Part shown: positions 1 to 9,135 of the stretch, one piece after another
Layout: the number at the start of each line of letters is the position of its first letter
Numbering within the stretch: the first letter of the stretch is position 1
Source: CAYRFF01 sp964436125
GTDB lineage: Bacteria > Bacteroidota > Bacteroidia > Chitinophagales > Saprospiraceae
Reading direction: 5' to 3'
Length of the DNA: 64,000 nucleotides
Assembly (NCBI GenBank): GCA_964436125.1
Contig: CAYTBT010000002.1
Coordinates: forward strand, 84,591 to 148,590
Program-made: the position numbers and the translations under genes
Notes under the pieces: model-generated
The model's database searches: none
Seen by the model: the letters and a program-made list of their open reading frames with translations, nothing else
What the model was told of the DNA's origin: nothing

Positions 1-39
1 TGACATGCCTAGGAAGATATTTGCGGAAGCTTCACAATA

Positions 40-810
40 TCAGAATAAATAGCTCAAGGAAATATTCACGCCGGCATTGGAGTTTCTGGAGGCATTGTAA
101 GCTCCATCGTCATTGGGTATGCGCCATTCTTTCTTATTGATATCACTTATTGAAATCACGCCATTAAGCCCCAGAGATAACATAAAATGCTCGCTGAGAT
201 ATGCCTGCATACCGAATCCGAGTCTGGCAAGGATATCGGTAGAATTAAAGAAAGTCGTCGCATCAGAAGCTTCTTGTTCAGTAAGAGCTTGTTCCCTGAT
301 GAACTCAGCAGTGGGGTTATTTCCACCGCTGAGGTAAAAGTTGTTGAAGCTCACCGATTGCTTGTCTATGACATGTGAAAGGCTTCCCTCGCGGAGAAAT
401 GAGATCATCGGACCTATATCCACAAAGAACTTGATTCCATTATTGTCATTTTCTTCTGCACCCGTTGTGAATCGGTAGATAATAGGAATACCTAAATAAG
501 AAAATGACACACTTTTCTCATAGCGTCTTCCTGTGAAGGTATCGGCATAAGATTGTCCTCCTTTATAGCTCTGGATACCTATTCTTAATTGATGGCGATG
601 GTTAAATTTATATCCTACATGGACACCATAGATAAATTGATATTCTGCTTGTTTATAGTCCATCATTTTCTGACCATAATTGTTCTGGTACACGATAGAA
701 TAAATATTATAACTTCCATCTACACCTAGGAGGAATCCATTCTGGGCCTCAAGGCTGAATGATGAAAGAACAAAAAGGAGAGCGATTAAACTCGAATAAA
801 TAATTTTCAT
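40..810 (-). CDS. outer-membrane beta-barrel protein (porin/PorT-like)
   Basis: A 256-residue exported protein. I place the start at the Met beginning MKIIYSSLIALLF, because a clean signal peptide ending in LEAQ follows it; a 19-residue upstream extension in the same frame looks like untranslated leader. The mature part alternates short polar turns with amphipathic strands (for example GVHVGYKFNHRHQLRIGIQS) and ends in Phe, the usual C-terminal signature for BAM-assembled barrels. It resembles the small 8-stranded porin/PorT-like barrels of Bacteroidota. Substrate and partner are unknown. It lies downstream of gldB on the same strand with a gap of about 126 bp, so co-transcription is possible. 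Confidence 0.7.
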   Translation of the reverse strand: MKIIYSSLIALLFVLSSFSLEAQNGFLLGVDGSYNIYSIVYQNNYGQKMMDYKQAEYQFIYGVHVGYKFNHRHQLRIGIQSYKGGQSYADTFTGRRYEKSVSFSYLGIPIIYRFTTGAEENDNNGIKFFVDIGPMISFLREGSLSHVIDKQSVSFNNFYLSGGNNPTAEFIREQALTEQEASDATTFFNSTDILARLGFGMQAYLSEHFMLSLGLNGVISISDINKKEWRIPNDDGAYNASRNSNAGVNISLSYLF

Positions 811-936
811 TATGTCAGGTATTTTAAGCTGTAAATAGTAAGTACCCATACCGCTATATCGCAGCATTTCTAGTACTGCCCTTGCGTATAGAATACGTAT
901 TAATCTTCTTTTTTCTTATCCGATTGCTAAAATAGG

Positions 937-1974
937 TTAATTATTTGGTTTATACCGTGCTTCAGAGAGAATTTTTTGTGCATCGGTCATTTTACAGAGT
1001 TCCAGCAAAGTCACATCAGGATGAAGGCTCATATATTTATAGATTATTTTATAAGCACAATAAAGTACCGCCTGACCCGGAGCTTCCGGAGGCATTCCTG
1101 TGGTGTGAGGAGATGGATTGATGAGCTTATTGATTTTCCCGTAATCATGAGAAAAGATCAAATCTTCAGATAGGAGATATGCCCACATATTCTGTTCATT
1201 CTCTTGAACCCATTTTAGCTTGGCGGGTCGATAGCCATAGAGGACCGTATCGGCAAGTGCAGGAATAAGTTTATCCAGGATATAGATTTTTTTCCCTTCA
1301 TAAATAAGTCGGTCGAGTAATCTATTTTCTTTGGGGGGTGCAATCTTATCCGCAACCCATACTTCAGCCGCCCTTTTGACAAGGAAATCCGGAGTATATT
1401 GCCAGTTTAGGTAATCAGAGAAGCTATTATCGTATGGATTTTTACGTATATAATTATAGCTGTTCCCGAGAAACATATCCAATCCCAAGCCGATACCATC
1501 GCGTCCGGAAGTATCATTAAAAATAAAGGATGCGTAGGCATATTCCGACAGGAAAGTATAATAAGTCGGTGTTTCTTCCTTTGGAAAGTAATATTTCATA
1601 AATTTATTGAGCGTATGAAGCTTATTTTTCCACTGGGAAAAGTCTTTAAACACAAGTTGCGTCGTGTCATATAGCTTGCGTATTCGGTCATCTGTGATAA
1701 ATTTCCGAACTTTGTCAGCAGAAATGGCATCAAGGCTAGTGTCTTGTAATATCGGCATTACTTGTTTAAAATAAAGCGGAAAGAAAGCAGGGTATGATTT
1801 TTGAAGTTTATTTAATCCTGACAACATATCGGAAGTATCAAGGTTAAATAAATCTTGAGAAAAACGATAAACATGTATAGGTGCTTTTACATTGCTTACA
1901 TCAGGAGTCTTCTGATTCTCACTACAAGAAAGGAAGCATAAGATGGTAAAGCTGAGTAGAATGCAGTATTTCAT
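937..1974 (-). CDS. gldB: gliding motility lipoprotein GldB
   Basis: A 345-residue lipoprotein. The signal peptide ends in the lipobox LSCS, so Cys16 would be acylated and the protein anchored in the envelope. Its body matches the GldB family, with an N-terminal ...VYRFSQDLF.. segment, YTFLSEYAYASFIF, and GIGLGLDMFLG followed by a Tyr/Asn-rich loop. GldB is needed for gliding and is linked to the type IX secretion machinery in gliding flavobacteria, and homologues also occur in non-gliding Bacteroidota. The two type IX cargo proteins in this window (23.5-25.7 kb and 39.7-43.4 kb) fit with this machinery being present. It is divergent from the barrel/nadC pair at 2061. Confidence 0.85.
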   Translation of the reverse strand: MKYCILLSFTILCFLSCSENQKTPDVSNVKAPIHVYRFSQDLFNLDTSDMLSGLNKLQKSYPAFFPLYFKQVMPILQDTSLDAISADKVRKFITDDRIRKLYDTTQLVFKDFSQWKNKLHTLNKFMKYYFPKEETPTYYTFLSEYAYASFIFNDTSGRDGIGLGLDMFLGNSYNYIRKNPYDNSFSDYLNWQYTPDFLVKRAAEVWVADKIAPPKENRLLDRLIYEGKKIYILDKLIPALADTVLYGYRPAKLKWVQENEQNMWAYLLSEDLIFSHDYGKINKLINPSPHTTGMPPEAPGQAVLYCAYKIIYKYMSLHPDVTLLELCKMTDAQKILSEARYKPNN

Positions 1975-2060
1975 ATTATTTAAAGTCTGATAAGTGTTAA
2001 TATACTCGTTTAAAGGCTTTCAAGGATATAAATTAAATCATCACAAATTATTAAATTAAG

Positions 2061-2792
2061 ATGAAGAAACTCACAATAATAGCATTAATTTTAACGCTCT
2101 TCAGCATTGAAGCGTATTCACAGCTTGAACGATTGCGTGTAGGTCCTCAAGTCAGTCCTAGCTTCAGCTGGATGACAACCAATGACAATCACATTAACAG
2201 CAATGGTTTAAATCTCGGGACCAAACTCGGTGTTGCACTAGAATATTATTTTTCCCCCAATTATGCACTCGTCTCCGGACTGAACTGGACCTTTAATACC
2301 GGTGGGAGGTTGCAACACGATATCGGTGGCAATCTACTCTCCGAGTCCAATGCCGAGCTGGATAATCCGGCGGTATTGGCTGATTTACCTGATGGAGTGA
2401 ATATCCGTTACCACCTTCAGTACTTTGAAATTCCGATTGCCTTAAAGATGCGCACGAGGGAATTTGGGTATATCCGCTACTATTTTCAGATACCGGAATT
2501 TTATCTGGGCTTTCTTACCAAGGCGCGTGGAGACATTAAAGAAAGTTCTAGCGGCTTGAACTACAGCAAGCAACTTATCGGTGATGATGTAACAGGCATT
2601 AATATGTTTCTAGGACTCGGTGGCGGTATAGAATATAGTATATCATCGGAGACTTCACTCGTTGCCGGCCTTCATTTTCAACAGTCCTTAATCGATGTTA
2701 CTGATGACAGCGCTACCAAGAATGATGGGAATCCTGAGAATTCAAAAGGAAATATAGGTGTTCTTATGCTTAAAATAGGAGTATTTTTCTGA
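2061..2792 (+). CDS. PorT-family outer-membrane barrel
   Basis: A 243-residue protein with an N-terminal signal peptide (MKKLTIIALILTLFSIEAYS) and a mature part of regularly spaced beta strands ending ...VLMLKIGVFF. Phrases such as RVGPQVSPSFSW, LGTKLGVALEYYF and IPIALKMRT are typical of the PorT-like outer-membrane barrels of Bacteroidota. Some members work with type IX secretion, but most have no known role, so a secretion role is only suggested by the neighbouring gldB. Its stop codon overlaps the nadC start by one base (TGATG), so the two are translationally coupled. Confidence 0.75.
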   Translation: MKKLTIIALILTLFSIEAYSQLERLRVGPQVSPSFSWMTTNDNHINSNGLNLGTKLGVALEYYFSPNYALVSGLNWTFNTGGRLQHDIGGNLLSESNAELDNPAVLADLPDGVNIRYHLQYFEIPIALKMRTREFGYIRYYFQIPEFYLGFLTKARGDIKESSSGLNYSKQLIGDDVTGINMFLGLGGGIEYSISSETSLVAGLHFQQSLIDVTDDSATKNDGNPENSKGNIGVLMLKIGVFF

Positions 2793-3652
2793 TGAAAATA
2801 GATATAGACAAGGATAAATTACAGGCCTTCATCCGCCGTGGACTCGAAGAAGATCTCGCTGCACGAGGAGATGTCACGAGCAAGGCGTGCATACCTGAAG
2901 ATCAAGTGAGCTATGGCAAATTTCTCATCAAGGATAGCGGTATCTTATCCGGCATCTCAATTGCTGAACTAATTTTTAAAACAATTGATCCGGAAATTAA
3001 ATTTGAGACGCTTATCGAGGATGGGCAAGCCGTCTCCTATGGAGATATCTGCGCTACTGTTGAAGGAAATAGTCGCAATATATTAAAAGGTGAGAGACTA
3101 GCCTTAAATACGATGCAGCGCTTAAGTGGCATAAGTACTTTAAGCAGGAAATATGCCGCTGCCGTGACAGACCTCGATGTCAAAATACTCGATACCAGAA
3201 AAACAACGCCGGGTATTCGTTTCCTGGAAAAATGGGCCGTTGCCATAGGAGGTTGCTATAATTATCGAGATGGCTTGTACGACTGGGTGATGATAAAAGA
3301 TAATCACGTAAATGCTAGCGGAGGTATTACTGCTGCTGTTCACAATGCACTTGCTTACCTTAAAGAACATAATCTTGAACTCGATATTACCGTTGAGGTA
3401 CAGAGCATTGATGAAGTAAAAGAATTGATGAAACTCGATGGCATAAGAAGGGTTATGCTCGATAACTTTGAGCTTGTTTTATTGAGAGAAGCCATTGCAC
3501 TCGTAGATGGGAAATATGAAACAGAAGCTTCCGGTGGAGTAAATCTGAATACCGTAAGAGATATTGCACTGACAGGCGTTGATTATATTTCGGTAGGAGC
3601 ATTAACGCATTCTGCACCGAATTTTGACATAAGTCTAAACTTCGTGGATTAA
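2792..3652 (+). CDS. nadC: nicotinate-nucleotide pyrophosphorylase (quinolinate phosphoribosyltransferase)
   Basis: A 286-residue cytoplasmic enzyme of de novo NAD synthesis. It converts quinolinate and PRPP to nicotinate mononucleotide, CO2 and pyrophosphate. Visible family motifs are the N-terminal helix GLEEDLAARGDVTS, the substrate-binding DTRKTTPGIR segment, KDNH, the EVQSIDEV strand, VMLDNF and the C-terminal SGGVNLNTV...ISVGALTHS. The length is normal for NadC. It overlaps the preceding barrel gene by one base and has no separate promoter or convincing ribosome-binding site, so it is probably read from the upstream message. No nadA or nadB is present in the window. Confidence 0.95.
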   Translation: MKIDIDKDKLQAFIRRGLEEDLAARGDVTSKACIPEDQVSYGKFLIKDSGILSGISIAELIFKTIDPEIKFETLIEDGQAVSYGDICATVEGNSRNILKGERLALNTMQRLSGISTLSRKYAAAVTDLDVKILDTRKTTPGIRFLEKWAVAIGGCYNYRDGLYDWVMIKDNHVNASGGITAAVHNALAYLKEHNLELDITVEVQSIDEVKELMKLDGIRRVMLDNFELVLLREAIALVDGKYETEASGGVNLNTVRDIALTGVDYISVGALTHSAPNFDISLNFVD

Positions 3653-3821
3653 AGTACGCTCATTCTGAACTTTCTTTGTCCTATGGAGAAGCATGCCATG
3701 GCAGCGAATCTCTACCGAAGATCTTCAAGGTAATCAATTCTGCATAAGTAGCTGTTGGCAAGGCTTTCTTTGCTATCCTGCATTAATATCCCTCTGCCCA
3801 TCCAAGGTTAAGTCTCCGCAT

Positions 3822-5123
3822 TCACTCCTCACCGAAGAGTCGTTTAATGTAATCATTGGAAAATTTTCCTTCCGGATCCAATGTTCTTTTCAACTGCTTA
3901 AAGTCATCGTATTTTTCATATTGCTTCCGCAAATAAGCTTTCCCGACAGCAAATTCTTTGCCCCAGTGAGGCCGTCCACCATGTTCTCGAGCAAATTTTT
4001 CAAATTCCGGCAGCGTTTCCTCCCAGTTCTCATGCTTATAAGCATAAAATCCTAGCCACATCGTATCGCGCTTATATGCAGGGCTCAGCCAGAATTCATC
4101 GGCTTGGGTGAAACGTATTTCCTGGATGAAATTAAGCTTAAAAGCTTTTCTTGTGAGAAAATCTCTGTAGTCAGACAGGATTTCTCTTGCATCCTTCACA
4201 TCAAAAGCCCATTCAGTTTCCCTGTGATGTGGAGGTTCGGGTGTAAGGAAAACTTTTTGGCTTTTTTCGATTCTGTCGAGTGGCTTTTTCATATCTTCTA
4301 TCAATAGGCGATTGATATTGCCCGATAGTGCCGGGAACTTACGCGAAATAAAAACCAGTGAGCGGTATAAGTACACAGAAAAGAATTTGTCGCGCATAAA
4401 TTGCCTGATGCGTGAATCATTCACCGCGTCCTGCGTACGCTCATAACGATATAAAACGATGTTTTCTGCAGGTGGCAGCCACCACAATTTGACGTGATCA
4501 TTTTCTTCTATGTAGGTATGAATGTTTTCAATAGCTTCTGCAAATGGAACGGTGCCCGTTCTTTCATGTAGATTAAATGCCTTTGTTACCTGCAATTTTA
4601 TCTCTGAAATAACACCTAGCATCCCTATATTGACGATACAAGCGCGATATAAGTCTTCTTGCTTATGTTTATTGACGATAAGCTTCTCACCATCTGCCTT
4701 GATAATACTGAGCTCTATAATATGCGAGCCAAGGATTTTAAAATTGAGTCCCGTCCCATGCGTTCCCGTTGATGCTGCACCGGCAAGCGATTGTTGATCT
4801 ATAGATCCGAGATTAATTAAAGCAAGTCCGTTTTTCTCGAGAACCTGAATAAGCTCATAGAAACGGATTCCCGCCTGAACTTTCACGACTTTATTTACCT
4901 TGTCAATCTCGATAAGCTTATTATATAGATCCAGATTGATAAGCGCATCGCTTGTTTTACAGACATCTGACCATGAATGGCTGGCTCCTACTACACGTAT
5001 TTTCTTTTGTTTTTTAATGATATAAATAAGCTCCTGCTCATTTTCAGGCTGGCAATATTGAGAAGCTTGTACAGAGACGTTTCTTCCCCAGTTTCTAAAT
5101 TCATATTTCTCTCTACATTTCAT
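3822..5123 (-). CDS. FAD-linked sugar-lactone oxidase (D-arabinono-1,4-lactone oxidase family)
   Basis: A 433-residue flavoprotein of the vanillyl-alcohol-oxidase fold. The N-terminal half is an FAD_binding_4 domain (about residues 15-180) with the RVVGASHSWSD motif; the His there is where some relatives bind FAD covalently. STGTHGTG marks the isoalloxazine/pyrophosphate loop. The C-terminal half is an ALO domain ending in HWGKEFAVGKAYLRKQY and a Lys/Arg-rich tail. Relatives oxidise aldono-1,4-lactones such as gulono-, galactono- or arabinono-lactone. The exact substrate here cannot be read from sequence. It is a monocistronic minus-strand gene, convergent with nadC. Confidence 0.85.
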   Translation of the reverse strand: MKCREKYEFRNWGRNVSVQASQYCQPENEQELIYIIKKQKKIRVVGASHSWSDVCKTSDALINLDLYNKLIEIDKVNKVVKVQAGIRFYELIQVLEKNGLALINLGSIDQQSLAGAASTGTHGTGLNFKILGSHIIELSIIKADGEKLIVNKHKQEDLYRACIVNIGMLGVISEIKLQVTKAFNLHERTGTVPFAEAIENIHTYIEENDHVKLWWLPPAENIVLYRYERTQDAVNDSRIRQFMRDKFFSVYLYRSLVFISRKFPALSGNINRLLIEDMKKPLDRIEKSQKVFLTPEPPHHRETEWAFDVKDAREILSDYRDFLTRKAFKLNFIQEIRFTQADEFWLSPAYKRDTMWLGFYAYKHENWEETLPEFEKFAREHGGRPHWGKEFAVGKAYLRKQYEKYDDFKQLKRTLDPEGKFSNDYIKRLFGEE

Positions 5124-5295
5124 TTGTTTCCCGCGATTGATGAGACAATCTATGAAAATTTATAGGAATTTTAAAGGAATAGATCTATAACATAAATAAA
5201 CAGAGCACCTAAAACTTATAAGCAAAGGACACATATTCTGCATGCCTCTGATGCTGTATAGGAAAAATCAATAGACTCCATTATTCAGAATGCCA

Positions 5296-7161
5296 CTATC
5301 TCCCCACATGAATAAGTAATACTGAGATATCTGATGGAGAAACCCCTGTTATCCTACTAGCTTGTCCTATGCTATGCGGTTTAAGTGCGGTTAATTTTTC
5401 TCTAGCTTCTGCAGAAAGAGAGGAAATAGAGCCATAATCGAGTTCATCGGACAACTTCACATCCTCAAGCCTTTCCATCTTATCAGCTTGTTCTTGTTCT
5501 CGCTTGATATAGCCTTCATATTTTATCTCAACTTCAGAGATATACCGTGTTTCTTCATCGTAATGAGACAAAAACATTTCCAGTTCCGGCAATGCATCAC
5601 AGAGTAGCTGCAAGGACACCTGTGGACGTTTTAAAACGGTATGCATTTTAACAGACTGTTTCAATGGACTTGAATTCACTTTTTCGAGAACTGCGTTGAG
5701 TTGATCAGGAGTAACCGATGTGGATTCAATATATTCTTTAATGTCTTGCTTTCCACCTATTTTTTCCTCAACGCGCAGCATTCTTTCATCCATGCCGAGC
5801 ATTCCGAGCTCCATCAACTTAGGAGTAAGCCGTAAATCGGCATTGTCCTGGCGTAGCATAATCCGGTATTCAGCTCTGCTTGTGAACATTCGGTAAGGTT
5901 CCTTGGTCCCTTTATTCACGAGATCGTCAATAAGAACACCGATATAAGCTTCGGAGCGTTTCAGAATAAAAGGGTCTTTTTCATTCAATCTGAGATGCGC
6001 ATTTAAGCCCGCCATGAAGCCTTGACATGCTGCTTCTTCATATCCCGTAGTCCCATTGATCTGACCGGCAAAGTAGAGATTGGGAACAAGATGCGTTTCA
6101 AGGGTCGGCTTTAATTGCGTCGGCTGGAAGAAGTCGTACTCAATAGCATAGCCGGGTCGATACATCTTGGCATTCTCAAATCCCCTGATTTTACGCAATG
6201 CTTTATTCTGAATTTCTACCGGAAGCGAAGAAGAAAAACCATTGACATATACTTCTACGGTATCCCAGCCTTCAGGCTCGATAAAAAGCTGATGTCTGTC
6301 TCTATCAGCAAATCTATCAATTTTATCTTCAATCGATGGACAATAGCGCGGCCCCAGTCCTCGTATGCGTCCATTGAACAAGGGCGATCTGTCAAATCCC
6401 TCTCGCAATATCTCGTGTACTTCCGGCGATGTAAAGCCGATATGGCAAGCTCTCTGCGTTGTGGGGATTCTCGTATCGGTAAAAGAGAACCGCGACGGAT
6501 GTTCATCCCCTTCTTGCCGTTCAAGGACATCGTAATTAATCGTCCTTCCATCGACTCGTGGCGGAGTTCCCGTCTTCATTCTCCCCGACTCAAATCCCAG
6601 TTCTTGCAATTGTCCTGTTAATCCTATGGCAGCTCGTTCACCGGAGCGTCCGCCACCGAAATGTTTATCGCCGACGTGAATTAAGCCATTGAGGAAAGTT
6701 CCATTGGTGAGGATTACGGTCTTGGCAGGTATTTCAAGCCCCAGTTGAGTGCGCAATCCACAAGCTCGTCCATCTTTCACGACGATTCCCGTAATCATTT
6801 CCTGCCAGAAATCAATATTCTTGGTTTCTTCCAGCATTTTACGCCACTTCAAGTGAAATTGCATTCTATCACTCTGTACTCGCGGGCTCCACATTGCAGG
6901 CCCCTTGGACTTATTGAGCATGCGGAACTGAATAGCAGTTTCATCAGATACGATACCGCTATATCCCCCCATTGCATCTATCTCTCTTAAAATCTGCCCC
7001 TTGGCAACACCGCCCATAGCCGGATTGCAACTCATCTGCGCAATGGTGTTCATGTTCATTGTTGCGAGCATAACCTTACTCCCCATCCGTGCTGCCGCCA
7101 CCGCGGCTTCACAACCGGCATGCCCTGCTCCTACTATCGCTACATCGTATTCTTGAAACAT
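5296..7161 (-). CDS. mnmG: tRNA uridine-5-carboxymethylaminomethyl modification enzyme MnmG
   Basis: A 621-residue FAD enzyme (formerly GidA). With MnmE it installs the cmnm5 group at the wobble uridine of tRNAs reading split codon boxes. The N terminus carries the dinucleotide-binding GAGHAG (residues 11-16) in a typical Rossmann start, followed by the family signatures MSCNPAMGG, PRVQSDR and GTFLNGLIHVG. The middle has FTSRAEYR and QDNADLRLT, and the C-terminal MnmE/tRNA-binding helical domain ends in PHSIGQASRITGVSP. The length is normal. A good Bacteroidota promoter sits just upstream (7187-7216). No mnmE is in the window. Confidence 0.97.
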   Translation of the reverse strand: MFQEYDVAIVGAGHAGCEAAVAAARMGSKVMLATMNMNTIAQMSCNPAMGGVAKGQILREIDAMGGYSGIVSDETAIQFRMLNKSKGPAMWSPRVQSDRMQFHLKWRKMLEETKNIDFWQEMITGIVVKDGRACGLRTQLGLEIPAKTVILTNGTFLNGLIHVGDKHFGGGRSGERAAIGLTGQLQELGFESGRMKTGTPPRVDGRTINYDVLERQEGDEHPSRFSFTDTRIPTTQRACHIGFTSPEVHEILREGFDRSPLFNGRIRGLGPRYCPSIEDKIDRFADRDRHQLFIEPEGWDTVEVYVNGFSSSLPVEIQNKALRKIRGFENAKMYRPGYAIEYDFFQPTQLKPTLETHLVPNLYFAGQINGTTGYEEAACQGFMAGLNAHLRLNEKDPFILKRSEAYIGVLIDDLVNKGTKEPYRMFTSRAEYRIMLRQDNADLRLTPKLMELGMLGMDERMLRVEEKIGGKQDIKEYIESTSVTPDQLNAVLEKVNSSPLKQSVKMHTVLKRPQVSLQLLCDALPELEMFLSHYDEETRYISEVEIKYEGYIKREQEQADKMERLEDVKLSDELDYGSISSLSAEAREKLTALKPHSIGQASRITGVSPSDISVLLIHVGR

Positions 7162-7477
7162 AAAATTGCTGTTTTGTTCTCTCCTGCAAAGGTATGGATT
7201 TTCTCGCTTTCACAAAAACTCAGAACGTCTCCGATTCTTACAGAGAGAGGATGAAGGAGATATTTCTTCCGGGCAATTATAGCACAGTGCATACGGATAA
7301 ATAAGGGATAAAGCTTCCGTGAATCTTCCCGATCCCTATTTTCCTTTCCGGCCATTTGCCATAAGGCAATAGAAAAACCGGATAAATCTGCCCCGATTTA
7401 TGTGTAATTACGACTATACCGGCCAAAAAGGCGGTCAAATACACGATTTCATCTCGGAAACTAGAGTGCTATCGAGC
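7162..7477. other. intergenic region mnmG / alkyltransferase-like gene
   Basis: 316 bp between two minus-strand genes. It holds the mnmG promoter near its left end. The remainder shows no convincing reading frame, RNA gene or terminator. Confidence 0.5.
7187..7216 (-). promoter_or_regulatory. Bacteroidota-type promoter of mnmG
   Basis: Read on the minus strand, TTTG at 7216-7213 is followed after 18 bp by TACCTTTG at 7194-7187, a full match to the Bacteroidota -33/-7 consensus. Transcription would start near 7181, leaving a leader of about 20 nt before the mnmG ATG. Confidence 0.65.
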
Positions 7478-7819
7478 TTATTCCTCTTCCAATATACTGA
7501 GCGGCGACCAGAAATAGGTTTCAAAGTCGGTAATTTTATTATCTTCAACCGGAATGCCTTCAGCGAGCAAGCGCTCTTCCATAAGCGTAGGAGTCGCAAA
7601 GTTCATGCGACCGCTCAATTCTCCCTTCCTATTGACAACCCTATGTGCAGGTACCTTTTCTTCAGCGGAAGAGCATTGTTTTAAGGCCCAGCCCACCATA
7701 CGAGCGGAACCAAGGGCTAGAGCATCTGCTATGGCACCATAAGTGGTAACTCGTCCCTCAGGAATCTGCCGACATAGGTCCCATACGAGGATATAATAAG
7801 GTATTTCTTCAGTGCTCAT
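7478..7819 (-). CDS. alkyltransferase-like protein (ATL, MGMT-family DNA-binding domain)
   Basis: A 113-residue protein matching the C-terminal DNA-binding/active-site domain of O6-alkylguanine-DNA alkyltransferases: IPEGRVTTYGAIADALALG (helix-turn-helix region), RMVGWALKQ, then VPAHRVVNRKGELSG. In true alkyltransferases the motif is PCHRV; here the acceptor Cys is Ala, so it cannot transfer alkyl groups. ATL proteins bind alkylated guanine and hand it to nucleotide-excision repair, which is the expected role. Its start lies one base after the pdxA stop, so it is co-transcribed with pdxA, although no functional link between them is known. Confidence 0.85.
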   Translation of the reverse strand: MSTEEIPYYILVWDLCRQIPEGRVTTYGAIADALALGSARMVGWALKQCSSAEEKVPAHRVVNRKGELSGRMNFATPTLMEERLLAEGIPVEDNKITDFETYFWSPLSILEEE

Positions 7820-7820
7820 T

Positions 7821-8873
7821 TTAATAATTTTTATTGATGTGCTGAGGCTTAAGTGGGTCGGCGTGATCGATTGCGTATTGCTCTCTATTTCTGTAAATAT
7901 CCATAGCTCGGAACATTGCCTTGAGAAAACTGTGATGATTGGCTTTATTGGCTCCGGCTATGTTGTACGCAGTGCCGTGATCAGGTGATGTCCTCACAAA
8001 GGATAGTCCGGAGGTAAAATTCACCCCTTCACCGAAGGAAAGCGCCTTAAAAGGTATAAGACCTTGGTCGTGATACATAGCGAGAATTGCATCAAACTTA
8101 GAATACATGCTCGAGCCAAAAAATCCATCTGCGCTATACGGGCCCATAACCATTATTCCCTCTTCCTTCATATCAACAATTGCCGGGCGGATAATATCCT
8201 GTTCCTCACTTCCTATGTAGCCATTATCTCCTGCATGTGGATTTAACCCAAGAACGGCAATAAGAGGCTTCTCCTTCCCAAAGTCCTTAATCATCGTATC
8301 ATTTAATCGATGAATGCCTTCCTTTATCGCTTCCGTAGTAATGGATGGCACAACATCACGGAGAGGCACATGAGCTGTAATTAAGCCGACAAGCATGCTA
8401 TCACTCACCATAAGCATCATACTCTCCTTACTTTCCGACTGCTCGGTAAGATATTCAGTATGTCCTATATGTTTAAACCCGGCCATCTGCATAGCTTGCT
8501 TATTAATCGGCGCGGTAACAAGTACGTCAATTTTTCCTTTTTTGATATCTTTGACAGCTGCTTCCAGGGACTTCATGGCATATTTTCCACTCAATTCCGT
8601 AGGTTTTCCGAGTGTTATATTCACATTCTCCTGCCACACATTGACAATATTGATGATTCCTTCTTTGCACTGGTCTGCGTGATGAATATTATTCAGAGTA
8701 ATATCGTCGTAATCAACAATATTCCGATGGTAAGATGCAATTTTTCTACTACCGTACAATATCGGGATACAATGATTAAAAATATCCTCGTGGTGAAGGG
8801 ATTTAAAAATCACCTCCATGCCTATACCGTTTATATCACCTATACTTATTCCTATGCGGAGTTTCTTTCTCAT
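7821..8873 (-). CDS. pdxA: 4-hydroxythreonine-4-phosphate dehydrogenase
   Basis: A 350-residue enzyme of DXP-dependent vitamin B6 synthesis. It oxidises 4-phosphohydroxy-L-threonine with NAD(P)+ to the aminoketone used by PdxJ. The start is typical (RIGISIGDINGIGMEVI). Metal-ligand histidines fall in GHTEYL, TAHVPL and MYHDQGLIPFK, and other family blocks are VTAPINK, LNPHAGDNGYIGSEE and RTSPDHGTAYNIAG. Length and motif order are normal. The first gene of a two-gene minus-strand unit with the ATL gene, it is divergent from rsmA across a repeat-containing gap. Confidence 0.95.
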   Translation of the reverse strand: MRKKLRIGISIGDINGIGMEVIFKSLHHEDIFNHCIPILYGSRKIASYHRNIVDYDDITLNNIHHADQCKEGIINIVNVWQENVNITLGKPTELSGKYAMKSLEAAVKDIKKGKIDVLVTAPINKQAMQMAGFKHIGHTEYLTEQSESKESMMLMVSDSMLVGLITAHVPLRDVVPSITTEAIKEGIHRLNDTMIKDFGKEKPLIAVLGLNPHAGDNGYIGSEEQDIIRPAIVDMKEEGIMVMGPYSADGFFGSSMYSKFDAILAMYHDQGLIPFKALSFGEGVNFTSGLSFVRTSPDHGTAYNIAGANKANHHSFLKAMFRAMDIYRNREQYAIDHADPLKPQHINKNY

Positions 8874-8935
8874 AATTTCAATTCCTTCGATAAGTTAAAT
8901 TTCATTCCACTTCAATTCTTTACATTTGTCCTATT

Positions 8936-8957
8936 TACCCAAAACATGCAATAGAAA
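8936..8957 (-). repeat. dispersed 22-bp repeat R1, copy 1
   Basis: On the minus strand this reads TTTCTATTGCATGTTTTGGG followed by TA. It differs by one base from copies at 21399-21420 and 29184-29205 on the plus strand, and a variant copy lies at 36287-36325. In R1 orientation a long hairpin (8993-9052) lies just upstream of it, and copy 3 also has a hairpin on that side. Confidence 0.7.
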
Positions 8958-8992
8958 TGCAAAAGGAAGTGCAAAAGCCACAGAAGACAAGG

Positions 8993-9052
8993 GCTCGCGC
9001 AAGAATTTGGCTCGGAATCGTAGTAAGACTACGGTGAGAACCAAATTCGAGC
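8993..9052. repeat. long imperfect inverted repeat upstream of rsmA
   Basis: Four nested paired blocks: 8993-8997 with 9048-9052, 9003-9010 with 9041-9048 (GAATTTGG/CCAAATTC; these two right arms share base 9048), 9011-9013 with 9036-9038, and 9019-9023 with 9029-9033 (CGTAG/CTACG). Together they could fold into one rod about 60 nt long. It lies 84 bp before the rsmA start in the pdxA/rsmA divergent region. No U-run follows on either strand, so it is not an obvious terminator. Confidence 0.65.
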
Positions 9053-9135
9053 AAGTGCTTGTATTCACAGGATTTTGTGCTTATCTTCAATTTCTATTAC
9101 ATGATTTGGGTATTATCACAATTTCCCTCTTTTCT

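Noticed and set aside
8926..9135. 70-residue N-terminal extension of RsmA
   Set aside because: It spans the inverted repeat and lacks conservation; the family starts at 9136.
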